A stretch of DNA of 64,000 nt from an uncultured Alphaproteobacteria bacterium (GCA_902600895.1 CACKLF010000003.1:1-64000); one strand, 5' to 3'; shown: positions 43,292 through 53,052, numbered from the stretch's first letter. The notes: a model not told the origin generated them from the sequence alone. A program made the numbers and translations.

Positions 43292-44710
43292 GTGAACAAA
43301 CATGAGATGTGGGAATATGTAGAAAAAATTGAAGCTCAATTTCACGATCTCTCTGATAGGATTTGGGAAACTCCTGAAACTTGCTACATGGAGCAAAAAT
43401 CTATGGGAGCATATCTATCGGAACTAGAAAAGAATAATTTTAAAATCACTAAAGGAATAGCTGGCATACCCACTGCTTTTATAGGTGAGTGCGGCTCTGG
43501 AGAGCCTGTTATTGCTTTTCTCGGAGAATTTGACGCCTTAGCTGGCTTAAGTCAATACCCAAATATGTTTCAAAAAAAACCCTTAAAAGAGGGAGGAAAT
43601 GGGCATGGCTGTGGTCATAACTTACTGGGCTCAGCTGCTTTACAAGCTGCCGTAGCTATAAATAATTGGATGAAAGATACTAGTACACCTGGAACTGTTA
43701 GATTTTATGGTTGTCCAGCAGAGGAAGGTGGTGCAGCTAAGACCTTTATGGTTAGAGAAAATGCATTTTCTGATGTGGATATCGCAATTACCTGGCACCC
43801 AGGATGCCTTGCAGGAGTTGTAAAAGGTTCTAGCCTAGCAAATTGTAGAGTTGATTTTACTTTTGAGGGCAAAGCCAGTCATGCAGCGGGAGCTCCCCAT
43901 TTGGGTCGCTCTGCCCTTGATGCGGTTGAACTGATGAACGTTGGTGTGAATTATATGCGAGAGCATATGTCAGAAAAGGCCCGTATTCATTATGCCATTA
44001 TAGATGGTGGAGGTATTTCTCCTAATGTAGTCCAATCAAATGCACGTGTCAGGTATGTGGTAAGAGATGAAACCTCTATAAAGATGTTGAATTTGTTAAA
44101 TAGAGTAAAAAATGTTGCCAAGGGTGCATCACTCATGACTGAAACAAGTGTAAAGATAAAGGTTTTAGCTGGAGTTTCCAATTTAATTTATAATCCTACT
44201 TTGGGATCGGTAATGCAGCGGAACCTAGATTTAATTGGACCACCTAATTTTGTAGGTGAAGATTATAGGTATGCAACTAAAATGCAGGCTACTTTGGATG
44301 AAAAAGAAATTGAAAATACTTACCTTCAAGCAGGTATCGAGCCACTACGAGGTCAAGTCCTAGGGGAAAAAGTTATCCCAGCAAGCGCAAAAATCGTAGG
44401 GATGGGTGGTTCAACAGATGTTTCTGATGTAAGTTGGGTAGTTCCTACAGTACAGCTTTGGGGAGCAAATTATGTAATCGGTACGCCATTTCACTCTTGG
44501 CAAATGACAGCTCAAGGCAAATCGAACATTGCCAAAAAAGGATTGACCCATGCAGCTATGGTTATGGCATCGACAGCATATGATGTTATTCAAAATAAAG
44601 AAATTCGGGATAATGCTTGGCTAGACTTGAGAAAAGTACTTGACAAGCAACCTTATGTTTCACCTATTTCTATAAAATCGTCACCTCCAATAAGAGATAT
44701 GAGCACATAA
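43292..44710 (+). CDS. M20-family amidohydrolase (AbgB-like)
   Basis: 472 aa. It matches p-aminobenzoyl-glutamate hydrolase subunit B: RIWETPETCYMEQKS, GIPTAFIGE, the metal-binding LGEFDALAGLSQ and GHGCGHNLLG, PAEEGGAAK and a dimerisation domain around KASHAAGAPHLGRSALDA. AbgB normally works with AbgA; no abgA is visible, so it may act alone on an N-acyl amino acid. The start is GTG with a purine-rich site (AAAGGAAACGG) upstream. Confidence 0.85.
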   Translation: MNKHEMWEYVEKIEAQFHDLSDRIWETPETCYMEQKSMGAYLSELEKNNFKITKGIAGIPTAFIGECGSGEPVIAFLGEFDALAGLSQYPNMFQKKPLKEGGNGHGCGHNLLGSAALQAAVAINNWMKDTSTPGTVRFYGCPAEEGGAAKTFMVRENAFSDVDIAITWHPGCLAGVVKGSSLANCRVDFTFEGKASHAAGAPHLGRSALDAVELMNVGVNYMREHMSEKARIHYAIIDGGGISPNVVQSNARVRYVVRDETSIKMLNLLNRVKNVAKGASLMTETSVKIKVLAGVSNLIYNPTLGSVMQRNLDLIGPPNFVGEDYRYATKMQATLDEKEIENTYLQAGIEPLRGQVLGEKVIPASAKIVGMGGSTDVSDVSWVVPTVQLWGANYVIGTPFHSWQMTAQGKSNIAKKGLTHAAMVMASTAYDVIQNKEIRDNAWLDLRKVLDKQPYVSPISIKSSPPIRDMST

Positions 44711-44866
44711 TTTTTCAAATAACTTGATTTACTATTAAAATTGCATGTTATTACGTAAGGTTTTATTTCAAAAAATAAAAAATTTAGTAGGGTTTTAGTT
44801 GTAAATACTCGCGGAACGTGGAAAGTTTACAGGTGAATATTTCAATACAATGCATCGGATTTTACT

Positions 44867-46585
44867 ATGACAGAGGACTTAAATTCAATAATAAGAAGGC
44901 TAAGGGCGTTATCAGGAATAATACTTTTTATTTATGCTATAACCCACTTAATTAACCATTCGCTTAATGTTTACTCTATTGAGCTTGCCGATTTTGTTAG
45001 AGAACATTATTGGCAACCAATATGGAAAAATTCACTCGGAACTTTTCTGCTTTATGGCTCACTTATCGTCCACATACCAATCGGTTTTTATAGTATAGCA
45101 TCTAAAAAATCATTTAGATTAACTGCTAGAGAATGGGTTCAATTAACTTTTCCAGTGTTGGCACTATTATTATTACTTCAACATATCTTAGGAGGATACA
45201 TTTTAAACAGAATGTTTGAAAGCAATTTTGGTTACCAAGCTCTTTTTTCTAGTATATTGTCAGAACCCGCCGAGGCCACTATAGGAACAATACTTTTTAC
45301 CCTAATGGTCATATTTATATGGACACATGGTGTTATCGGAATCAACCAACTGTTAAAATTTAATTTTCAAAATTATGATAAGTTCAAATTGGGCTTAAAC
45401 GTTATATATTATGCAGTACCTTCTCTTGCATTGGCTGGACTCTGGGCTGGCTTAAAGGAACAAAGTCTACTAGCCCAGTTCAAGGCTATACAAGGTGAAG
45501 AAGGCTTTTTAATGACAGTTTTAGGGAAGATTATACCAGCAGAGGCCTTCCCCTACCTTTTACCAATAGAACCATTAGTAATGAATAATTATCCTTTGGT
45601 TGTTTTAGCACTAATTATCCTAACAACAATGAATGTATTACGCTCTAAGTATATTGGAAATATTAAAATCTCTTATCCCGAAGGCAGAGAAGTTACGGTT
45701 GCAAAAGGTACCTCAATATTGGAAGCGAGCCGTTTGGCCAAAATCCCCCATCAGTCGGTTTGTGGAGGTAAAGCCAGATGTACAACCTGTCGCGTGAGAG
45801 TTATTTCACATGATGGGAATTTACCGAATCCTAATGCTTACGAGACAATGGCGATAAAAAAAGGTGGGCTTGAAGATGGAGTGAGGCTTGCTTGTCAGCT
45901 TCATCCAGCAGGAAATATAAAGATAATGCCATTAGTTAACCCTATAAATGTTCTTGAAAGAAATTCAAGTTTAGACGGCTTGTCTAAGCCAAAAGCTTTA
46001 TCAGGCAAGGAACTTGAAACAGTAATACTTTTTATTGATTTAAGAGAATTTACTAAACTCTCTGAAAAAAAATTACCCTATGATATTGTGTATATTTTAA
46101 ATAGATATTACGCAACATGTGGTGAAATAATTGAGCGAAATGGTGGGAGACTTGATAAATTTATAGGTGATGGAATTATGGCTATATTTGACAATAACTC
46201 ATCAGCTCATACGATTTATAACGCATCTTTAAAATCTGCTTCTGAAATCTCCAAAAGGATGAAAGCTCTGAATTCAGAGCTAAGTGAAGATCTTTCTGAA
46301 AAACTAAAGTTTGGAATGGGAATTCACGCAGGTGATACCATTGTTGGCCTCATGGGATATGGTGAAACTTTTTCAGAAACAGCAGTTGGGGACAACGTTA
46401 ATATCGCAAGTAGGTTGGAAGAGTTAACAAAAGCATACAAAGCGGAACTTGTTGTATCAAAATATGTTGTAGACTCTGCTGCCATAAATGTGGACAACTT
46501 TTCTATGGATTCAGTTTCCATTAGAGGTAAAGATGAGAAAGTAGACATTTATACAATTAATGATGCATCTCGAATTTTTGCTTAG
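44867..46585 (+). CDS. Membrane diheme-anchor/ferredoxin/class IIIb adenylate cyclase (CyaC-like)
   Basis: 572 aa. Residues ~12-260 form about six membrane helices with candidate heme-ligand histidines H27/H31, H69, H106 and H154, resembling the diheme-B anchor of succinate dehydrogenase and the quinone-responsive CyaC cyclase of Sinorhizobium. Residues ~265-358 are a plant-type [2Fe-2S] ferredoxin with C299, C305, C308 and C343. Residues ~385-560 are the cyclase, with metal aspartates D391 and D435, base-recognising K431 (DKFIGDG), a Thr in the partner position (class IIIb) and NIASRLE. Predicted role: cAMP output controlled by quinone or heme redox state. Its ferredoxin-cyclase core parallels the CDGSH cyclase at 59290. 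Confidence 0.9.
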   Translation: MTEDLNSIIRRLRALSGIILFIYAITHLINHSLNVYSIELADFVREHYWQPIWKNSLGTFLLYGSLIVHIPIGFYSIASKKSFRLTAREWVQLTFPVLALLLLLQHILGGYILNRMFESNFGYQALFSSILSEPAEATIGTILFTLMVIFIWTHGVIGINQLLKFNFQNYDKFKLGLNVIYYAVPSLALAGLWAGLKEQSLLAQFKAIQGEEGFLMTVLGKIIPAEAFPYLLPIEPLVMNNYPLVVLALIILTTMNVLRSKYIGNIKISYPEGREVTVAKGTSILEASRLAKIPHQSVCGGKARCTTCRVRVISHDGNLPNPNAYETMAIKKGGLEDGVRLACQLHPAGNIKIMPLVNPINVLERNSSLDGLSKPKALSGKELETVILFIDLREFTKLSEKKLPYDIVYILNRYYATCGEIIERNGGRLDKFIGDGIMAIFDNNSSAHTIYNASLKSASEISKRMKALNSELSEDLSEKLKFGMGIHAGDTIVGLMGYGETFSETAVGDNVNIASRLEELTKAYKAELVVSKYVVDSAAINVDNFSMDSVSIRGKDEKVDIYTINDASRIFA

Positions 46586-46609
46586 ATCATTTGTTTTCAT
46601 GCTATAAAA

Positions 46610-47968
46610 TTATACTGACACAGCCCCTACCCATGTTTCTACAATATTTGATCTTGAAGAAAGCATAATCAATTTCTGTATCATGTCTTCGTCACTATCA
46701 ATAAATTTATCTAAAGAGATTCTAGAATGCTCTACTTCAGTATCTATCAGTATGGCATCAAAGTAGAAATCCTTTTCAAAACTACCAGCAGGAATGCTTA
46801 GAACCTGCGCCCCTCCCTTTGTCGCCAAATAAAAAGCCTCTTTGAAGCTAACTCTACTATTTGAAAGACCTCTACCTTCTCGTTGAACAAATGGGTTGAC
46901 ACCACTTTCCAGAGCCCTACTTGCAAAAATTGTATTTTTTGCTGTGTCTAAAACAGAACAGCTTGGACCACCTGCAATGTCTGTACCTAACCCAATACTT
47001 AACCCTTTCCTGAGCGCTCGGCGTAATGGAAATACTGCGTCAGAAAAGAAAAAATTTGATAGAGGACAGTGAGCGATGTTTGCTTGCTGTGCCTTGATTA
47101 TATCCATATCTTGTTCAGAAAGAAAATTTCCATGGGCTAGAATAGTAGACTTCTTTAATAATCCAAACTCCTGCAGTGCCTCAGTATCAGTTTTTCCACA
47201 TCGGTCTAACACATGTTGATGTTCCCAATCACTTTCTGAACAATGAGTTTGCACAAATACATTAGATTGTTTAGCTAACTTTCCAAGTTCGTATAGCGCT
47301 TCATTGGTACAGCTTGGTATGAACCTTGGAGTAATTGCAGCATATATTTTTCCTTCATTGTTCTTTTGAAGTTCTTCAACAAATTTAGTAAAGGTCTCTG
47401 TATCATCCAAGGCGTCTCTTGTTGAAGAATCTCTATAATAATCTGGACATTGTGAATGATTGTCCATAACTACCTTTCCCACAACCGCCCTTTGTCCAAA
47501 CTTGATACATTTCTCAGCCAAAATCTGAGTTGCTCTCTGATGGATAGTACCAAAGTATACGGCTGTAGTAGTGCCAGCTCTTAAAAGGGACCTAACTAAG
47601 TCTTCATACACAAAATGCGCAAAATTTTCATCTTTGAACTTAGCTTCAAGCGGAAAAGTGTATTTCTGAAGCCATTTTTCGAGTGGAATATCTAAGGCTT
47701 TCCCCAACTGGGGCCATTGAGGGGCATGTATATGTAAATCTGTAAAACCAGGTAACAAATATTGATGTCCTTTAATTTCAACTAGTGATTGTGAATACCT
47801 ATATTTTCTCACCTCATTATGATACCGATCCTCATTTCTTTTTATTAGATCTGATATTTTTCCATTGGGCCCAATTACTAAAAGTGCATTTTTTTCTAAA
47901 TAAATATTATTAAGACTTGAGGAAAAAATGATTGAACCCAAAATTGCCTTATTAGTTAATTTTTTCAT
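46610..47968 (-). CDS. guaD: Guanine deaminase
   Basis: 452 aa amidohydrolase. Zinc ligands H79 and H81 (GFTDLHIHAPQWPQLG), with the following LEKWLQKYTFPLE typical of guanine deaminases, QTHCSES, AHGNFL and the terminal zinc Asp in GTDIAGGPSCS. Guanine deaminase converts guanine to xanthine and ammonia in purine salvage or use as a nitrogen source. It follows the second Rieske oxygenase by ~50 bases on the same strand. No other purine-catabolic gene is in the window. Confidence 0.9.
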   Translation of the reverse strand: MKKLTNKAILGSIIFSSSLNNIYLEKNALLVIGPNGKISDLIKRNEDRYHNEVRKYRYSQSLVEIKGHQYLLPGFTDLHIHAPQWPQLGKALDIPLEKWLQKYTFPLEAKFKDENFAHFVYEDLVRSLLRAGTTTAVYFGTIHQRATQILAEKCIKFGQRAVVGKVVMDNHSQCPDYYRDSSTRDALDDTETFTKFVEELQKNNEGKIYAAITPRFIPSCTNEALYELGKLAKQSNVFVQTHCSESDWEHQHVLDRCGKTDTEALQEFGLLKKSTILAHGNFLSEQDMDIIKAQQANIAHCPLSNFFFSDAVFPLRRALRKGLSIGLGTDIAGGPSCSVLDTAKNTIFASRALESGVNPFVQREGRGLSNSRVSFKEAFYLATKGGAQVLSIPAGSFEKDFYFDAILIDTEVEHSRISLDKFIDSDEDMIQKLIMLSSRSNIVETWVGAVSV

Positions 47969-48017
47969 ATCAAATCACGTGAATTATAAATAAGCTAAAA
48001 AGATTCAAGTAGCAGAG

Positions 48018-49019
48018 TCATTTAGCATTACTTTCCAATAGCCGACTTTGAAAATATGCCACACCTTGCTCATGTCTAGGAGATAGTGGACCTGGTCTAT
48101 ATGCACCACTCTCATAATTTTTTTGCGTTTCAATACATACCTCAAAATCTTCCCTAATTACATTTAAATTATCACTAATTATCTTGTCTCTCTGTTTTTT
48201 TGTATTATCTGAGGTGCTTCTAAAATAAAAATTATATATGAGCTCAGTCTTGCCAGTATTAATGGGGTTAATGCGCGATGTATTCATACCACCCTCAAAT
48301 AAAGATAATGTCCAATTAGGCCACATCCATAACCACTTACCTTTGTAAAACAAACCATCTCTTGGTGGCGCAGTCATTCGCACATGTCCATTCAAGGCAG
48401 TTGTCTCAAATTTATCAAAGTCTATTGCTTTATGAAAAGCAGGATGCACTCCTGGAATATGATAACCTTCCACAAAATTATCGGTGTATACTTTCCAGTT
48501 TGCATCAAAAACTAGTTTCTCTTCCTGTGTCCAATTATAATCTTCAATGGGATCATTTTGAAGTTCTTCAATCAAATCGCCGTATTCCAAATCAAAATTA
48601 GCCTCGGGCTGGATAGACAAAAATAAAAGACCCCGCCAAGTTTTTAAAAAAATTTCATCTAGCTTCCAATCTTTTGGTTCAAAATCTGGGTCTTGACCCC
48701 ACCAAGGCACATTGAGGAGTTCACCACCTTCTCCCCATACCCATTGGTGATAAGGACATCGTATTGTTGAAGAAGTTCCACATCCCTCAGGAAGTAATCT
48801 GGCCCCTCTGTGTCGACAGACATTTCTGAACGCCCTTATCCCCTTTTTTGTCTTGATTACAAATACTTTTAAACCAGAAATTTCGGTTGCATAATAATCC
48901 CCTCTTTTAGCTAATCTAGAAACTGGACACACCAATTGCCAACTGTTAGCAAAGATTTTTTGAACATCATCGTTATAGATTGTTGTACTAGTATAGTTCT
49001 CAGAAGGAATATTTAACAT
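48018..49019 (-). CDS. CntA/choline-monooxygenase-like Rieske oxygenase, alpha subunit
   Basis: 333 aa. Rieske ligands C68, H70 (CRHRGARLLP), C88 and H91 (CPYHQW). Mononuclear iron ligands H187 and H192 (EGYHIPGVH) with the acid in VIREDFEV. The bridging residue is E184 instead of Asp, as in CntA and the choline-monooxygenase group. The C-terminal PGPLSPRHEQGVAYFQ motif is shared with that group. It is a distinct paralogue of the oxygenase at 31673-32806 (shorter, different C terminus). Likely substrate: a quaternary or N-methylated amine; the reductase partner is not nearby. Confidence 0.86.
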   Translation of the reverse strand: MLNIPSENYTSTTIYNDDVQKIFANSWQLVCPVSRLAKRGDYYATEISGLKVFVIKTKKGIRAFRNVCRHRGARLLPEGCGTSSTIRCPYHQWVWGEGGELLNVPWWGQDPDFEPKDWKLDEIFLKTWRGLLFLSIQPEANFDLEYGDLIEELQNDPIEDYNWTQEEKLVFDANWKVYTDNFVEGYHIPGVHPAFHKAIDFDKFETTALNGHVRMTAPPRDGLFYKGKWLWMWPNWTLSLFEGGMNTSRINPINTGKTELIYNFYFRSTSDNTKKQRDKIISDNLNVIREDFEVCIETQKNYESGAYRPGPLSPRHEQGVAYFQSRLLESNAK

Positions 49020-49195
49020 TTTACTAACAAATTTTTTAAGTTCATTATCATGAATAGTAAAAATTTTTCAAACCTTAAATTTTTTTGGTTTCATTTATTT
49101 TATTAAGTTTTACTTTGAAAAAAGTATTTAATATCAACCGCTGAAAAAAAATCCTCAAATTTAATATCCTAAAAAAAACAGGAAGGCTCAAAAAT

Positions 49196-49972
49196 ATGCG
49201 AAATATAAGAAGTCTATTAGCTCACTCAAAATATCTAATAATTGCGACGTATATCTTTTCTTCAGCCATTAATGCAGAAACGACGCGTGAACCTGTACCT
49301 GCAAAAAATGAACTTTCTTGCTTATTTTCGAATGGTATTCCAAAGCATAAAATTGGCAAATTTCCAAACAAGGCAAATCCTAACAAATTAATGGAACAAA
49401 AATTAACTTTTTGTTTTCCAACAAGACCTATATTCACAGGCAGTATCACTTGGGATCTTATGACAGTTGGTGTCTCAAAATCTGGTATTCCTTTTCGGCC
49501 TTACACAGCAGAATTTTATGACCATAATTCAAAAACGGGATTTAGTGATGACCCATCTAGTGGCTGGAGAAAGCAAGCAATGCATGACCCACGCAAATTA
49601 GGTATTGATTTTAATCATGGTCACGTTGATAAGTCAGGTCTATATCACTATCATAGAGTCTCAGACAAATTTTTAACAAGCAAAAATAAAATTCTTATAG
49701 GTTTTGCGCCAGACGGTATAAAAATATTTTATAGTAGCTTAGAGACTTCGTCATGGAAATTAAAGAATGGGAGCCGTTCTTCACCACCCGGCGGTAATCA
49801 TGATGGCACTTTTGAAGAGGATTTCGAATATGTAGAAGGATCAGGGTCACTCGATGAATGTAATGGGAGAAAATCAAATAATGAATACTTCTACTTTGCG
49901 ACTACTTCCTACCCCTATTTTCCAAGGTGTTTTAAAGGTTTAGTGAATACAAAATTTCTTCAAAGAAAGTAA
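49196..49972 (+). CDS. Secreted YHYH-domain protein
   Basis: 258 aa. Residues 1-27 look like a signal peptide (basic start, hydrophobic core, cleavage near SAINA-E). The remainder matches the YHYH domain: DFNHGHVDKSGLYHYHR, IGFAPDG, then GSLDECNGRKS and EYFYFATTSYPYFPRCFKG. The family is common in marine bacteria and has no firmly established function; the histidine cluster suggests metal binding. The protein should be periplasmic or exported. It stands alone, divergent from the Rieske-guaD unit. Confidence 0.82.
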   Translation: MRNIRSLLAHSKYLIIATYIFSSAINAETTREPVPAKNELSCLFSNGIPKHKIGKFPNKANPNKLMEQKLTFCFPTRPIFTGSITWDLMTVGVSKSGIPFRPYTAEFYDHNSKTGFSDDPSSGWRKQAMHDPRKLGIDFNHGHVDKSGLYHYHRVSDKFLTSKNKILIGFAPDGIKIFYSSLETSSWKLKNGSRSSPPGGNHDGTFEEDFEYVEGSGSLDECNGRKSNNEYFYFATTSYPYFPRCFKGLVNTKFLQRK

Positions 49973-49995
49973 AAAGCTCGGATTGAAAATATACG

Positions 49996-51321
49996 TTAAT
50001 TCTTTTGAGCGTGCTCTGAAATAAACAACTCACCACCATCTTCCTCCGCTATGCCAAATAATCGGAGCATTTTGTTTTTTTGCATCTCTTTCAACCATGA
50101 ATTTAGTTCCCTTGAACCGAGTCCATCTTTTTGAAAAAGGGTCACAACTAAACCATTTTCCAAGCATAAATTACTCAAATTTTCATCTGATTTTACTTTT
50201 TCAACTGCGTCAGCTAACAAGTCAACAATATCCAAACCTGTTGGTGAAACATCTGGACCACCCGATAAATATCCAACCTTGGCCGTGGGATGCTCTACCC
50301 CTCTTAGCAACGGTATTTCGGCATCATAAATGTTTGATAATAAACCAGGAAATGCAACCAATGTATAAATTTCACAATCTAACATCATTTCTTTAACTGC
50401 TTCATCATCAGAGGGGAGTAAAGAATACTCCAAATAAGCTTTTATGAAATTTTTTCTCAGTTTAAAATTTGTAAATCGCGAACCGAGCCACATCATGTAT
50501 GGGAGTCCAAAATCCATTATGGCAGGTCCTACTTGTACCAAATCATAGTCAATAACGGATAATTCCAATGTTTTAGGATTATAAAGGACATTATCTGGCT
50601 TAAAATCATTATGAACAACTACCTGTCTCTTTGCAGCAATAGATTGAGGGAAAAATGATTCACATTGCATTACTTTCTTGTACACACCTGTCTTTACTTG
50701 CAAGTTGAAAACATTTTGAGCTACCTGTGGATCTGGATTGCCAGCGCCCATGACGGGCGTAAAAGTATCAAATGCGGACCAAGGAAGGCACCAGCATGGA
50801 GCATGTGGTGGCATAGCCTTTAGAATGGAAAATACAGTCTTATCCTGATGTAAAAATTCCTTTTTCAAAGGCTCGTACCAGTCTATGGGAACAGAATGTA
50901 GCTTAGACAATAGATGTGCTACTCTATTTGGTGGAGCAACTTTTTCATTAAAATGGAAAAAGTCTTTCATGGCTGGAATACCAGCAGATTTCTCAATGTG
51001 AAAGTCTCCACCGTTCACCAAAATTGGTGGAGCTATTGCATTCTGACGAAGTATTTCCGTAGCTGCGTCTACTCGTTTTTTTGTGTTTGGATGAGAGCTC
51101 ATAATACTATCTGACGCACGCACTTTAATTATACATTTTGGAATATCTCTTTTAAAACAAATAAACGTTTTGGCACCACTATTGCCGGAGGCATCTTTAA
51201 TTGTCAGCATTTCTTTACCTAGCTCTTGCCCATAAATAAGCTCATGAACTATTTGCCTGACCTGATCTAAAGAAGCTTTACCAAGCAATATATCAGGTTT
51301 TTCAATAATTTTATTATCCAT
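49996..51321 (-). CDS. APH-fold phosphotransferase (choline/aminoglycoside kinase-like)
   Basis: 441 aa. Protein-kinase-like fold of the APH family: catalytic loop VVHNDFKPDNVLY (Asp and Asn present), followed by the metal-binding VIDYDLVQVGPAIMDFG. The N-terminal lobe has a nucleotide-binding strand set (AKTFICFKRDIPKCIIKVRA). Natural substrates of this family include choline, ethanolamine, homoserine and methylthioribose. It is longer than most, with an extra ~90 residues at the C terminus after the kinase core. Substrate not predictable. Confidence 0.78.
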   Translation of the reverse strand: MDNKIIEKPDILLGKASLDQVRQIVHELIYGQELGKEMLTIKDASGNSGAKTFICFKRDIPKCIIKVRASDSIMSSHPNTKKRVDAATEILRQNAIAPPILVNGGDFHIEKSAGIPAMKDFFHFNEKVAPPNRVAHLLSKLHSVPIDWYEPLKKEFLHQDKTVFSILKAMPPHAPCWCLPWSAFDTFTPVMGAGNPDPQVAQNVFNLQVKTGVYKKVMQCESFFPQSIAAKRQVVVHNDFKPDNVLYNPKTLELSVIDYDLVQVGPAIMDFGLPYMMWLGSRFTNFKLRKNFIKAYLEYSLLPSDDEAVKEMMLDCEIYTLVAFPGLLSNIYDAEIPLLRGVEHPTAKVGYLSGGPDVSPTGLDIVDLLADAVEKVKSDENLSNLCLENGLVVTLFQKDGLGSRELNSWLKEMQKNKMLRLFGIAEEDGGELFISEHAQKN

Positions 51322-51640
51322 TGATTTTTTCCTTTATTGATACAAAGATAAAACCCAAACCTATACTCGGCAAGGAGCAATTGTTCTTTTTATATAACGA
51401 AAGATATACAAAATAGCGAAACAAGCATATATACAGCGGTTTATGAGTTATTTTTGATAGATTTTTTTTTATAATTCATTTTAAAGTCTACGGTAATACA
51501 GCACAAACCTTCACCAGTTATGTGTGATGTGTTGACTAATTTCATTTTTCTCCTTTACTGTATACCTTTATTCCGTGAGTTCAATATTTCTGATAATCTA
51601 GAAATATCACTCTTTTTATTAACGTTGAAATGGAGGCTAT
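51322..51640. other. 319-base divergent gap between APH-fold kinase and rhodanese genes
   Basis: The region must hold promoters for both divergent genes. It contains one small open frame on the minus strand with a strong ribosome site (listed separately). I see no convincing hairpin or riboswitch. The rhodanese ATG is preceded by GGAGG. Confidence 0.5.
51441..51545 (-). CDS. Possible 34-residue small protein
   Basis: An ATG-initiated frame of 34 codons with an excellent AAAGGAG ribosome site five bases upstream, inside an otherwise empty gap. The peptide starts MKLVNTSHITGEGLCC, has adjacent cysteines at residues 15-16 and a lysine-rich tail. It is unlike any family I recognise. It could be a leader peptide or small protein upstream of the APH-fold kinase gene (119 bases further on), or a chance frame. 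Confidence 0.35.
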   Translation of the reverse strand: MKLVNTSHITGEGLCCITVDFKMNYKKKSIKNNS

Positions 51641-52015
51641 ATGAAAACATCCAAAGATTATCTTGAAGAGGCTAATAAAGTAGTTAGAAAGATTGATTTT
51701 TCTGAAGCTCTGATAAAGCATACTGAAAAAACTGCTATCTTTATAGATGTTAGGGATAGTTCAGAAATTGCAAAAACTGGTAGCATAACAGACTCTATAA
51801 AAATTCAAAGGGGCTTGATTGAATTTGTAGCAGATGAATCATCCAAGCTTTATAACTTGAAGCTAAAAAAAGACACTGAGATTATTTTAGTCTGTGGAGC
51901 TGGTGGACAAGCAGCTTTAACAGGCAAGACACTCATTGAAATGGGATATAGGAATGTAGCCAATTTAGGAGCAATAGGTGATTGGGAAAAAAATGGAGGA
52001 CCAATGACCAAATAA
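51641..52015 (+). CDS. Single-domain rhodanese-like protein
   Basis: 124 aa. Rhodanese fold with FIDVRDSSEIAKTGSI and active-site cysteine C85 in the loop LVCGAGGQAAL, then NLGAIGDWEKNGGP. Rhodaneses carry sulfane sulfur as a cysteine persulfide. The loop CGAGGQ differs from the CRxGxR of thiosulfate sulfurtransferases, so the acceptor may differ. A GGAGG ribosome site precedes the ATG. Likely cotranscribed with the following alpha/beta hydrolase, about 100 bases on. Confidence 0.85.
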   Translation: MKTSKDYLEEANKVVRKIDFSEALIKHTEKTAIFIDVRDSSEIAKTGSITDSIKIQRGLIEFVADESSKLYNLKLKKDTEIILVCGAGGQAALTGKTLIEMGYRNVANLGAIGDWEKNGGPMTK

Positions 52016-52114
52016 AACTGTGTAAGTAATACTGGAGCCATATTCATATCAAAATTAAAGAAAAGTTTGAGTTAAAATTCATTTTTTAAAGTAATCACCC
52101 TTTAAGGAGCTGTA

Positions 52115-52900
52115 GTGAACGTCGAATATATTGAAAAAGGTTCAGGCCATAGAGTGATACTTCTTCATTCTACTGTTGCCACTAATAAGCAGTGGAAAAA
52201 ATTGATCGAGCTTCTCAGTGATGACTATAATCTTGTTGCGCCAAATTTATACGGATACGGCAAAACGGATAGCTGGAATAGCAAAAAGTTACAGACACTA
52301 AAAGATCAAGCTGAAATCATTCGCCAATTTGTTCCAAATGATGGAGAGAAATTTTCTCTGGTAGGGCATTCATTTGGAGGAAGCGTTGCTATGATGGCAG
52401 CCAAAATATTTAGAAATCATGTCGATAAGCTCATCTTAATTGAGCCAAACCCAAACTATCTACTACGAGAGATGGGGAGAATTAATGAATTTAATGAAAT
52501 TGTAGCTTTGCGAAATTGTATTAAAACCAATGGAGCGAATAACAAATGGGAGGTTGCAGCCAAAGTTTTTGCTGACTACTTCAATGGTAATGGAGCATGG
52601 ATGGTAATGGATAAAGACAGGCAAAAAAAATTTATTGCCGCTTTAAAGCCAAACTATCATGAATGGGACTCCGTAATGAATGAAATTACCTCAATAGAAG
52701 AATGGAAGATTTATTTACCCAAAAAAACAACAGTTTTTAGCTGTAAAAAAACTATCAACTCTATAACTGGTATTATTCATTTGCTACGCTCCAATATGAC
52801 ATCCTGGAACTTTGTAGAATATCAGTCAGGCGGTCATATGGCTCCATTAACAATGCCCGATGTAATCAACCCACTGATAGAAAGAGCATTAGCGGCTTGA
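52115..52900 (+). CDS. Alpha/beta hydrolase
   Basis: 261 aa. VILLHSTVATNKQW (with Ser replacing the usual Gly after the His), NLYGYGKTD, nucleophile elbow GHSFGGSVA, and the catalytic His in SGGHMAPL. The expected acid after strand 7 is not obvious, because that region reads TTVFSCKKTINS. GTG start with an AAGGAG ribosome site. Substrate unknown. Confidence 0.8.
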   Translation: MNVEYIEKGSGHRVILLHSTVATNKQWKKLIELLSDDYNLVAPNLYGYGKTDSWNSKKLQTLKDQAEIIRQFVPNDGEKFSLVGHSFGGSVAMMAAKIFRNHVDKLILIEPNPNYLLREMGRINEFNEIVALRNCIKTNGANNKWEVAAKVFADYFNGNGAWMVMDKDRQKKFIAALKPNYHEWDSVMNEITSIEEWKIYLPKKTTVFSCKKTINSITGIIHLLRSNMTSWNFVEYQSGGHMAPLTMPDVINPLIERALAA

Positions 52901-53052
52901 TGAATTGTCGGTTTTTACATGGATGACAATACTAAGGAAATCGTTTGAAAACAATCTAGATAGTAACTTTGATCCAATTTTAATAATTTTTTATTTCTCA
53001 TAGATACCTATTAAAATCAAAAATACGACTGACGGATATTTGCTTTTTATAA

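Noticed and set aside
44711..44866. Riboswitch or operator upstream of the diheme cyclase
   Set aside because: No conserved riboswitch core or clear palindrome could be recognised by eye in this 156-base gap.
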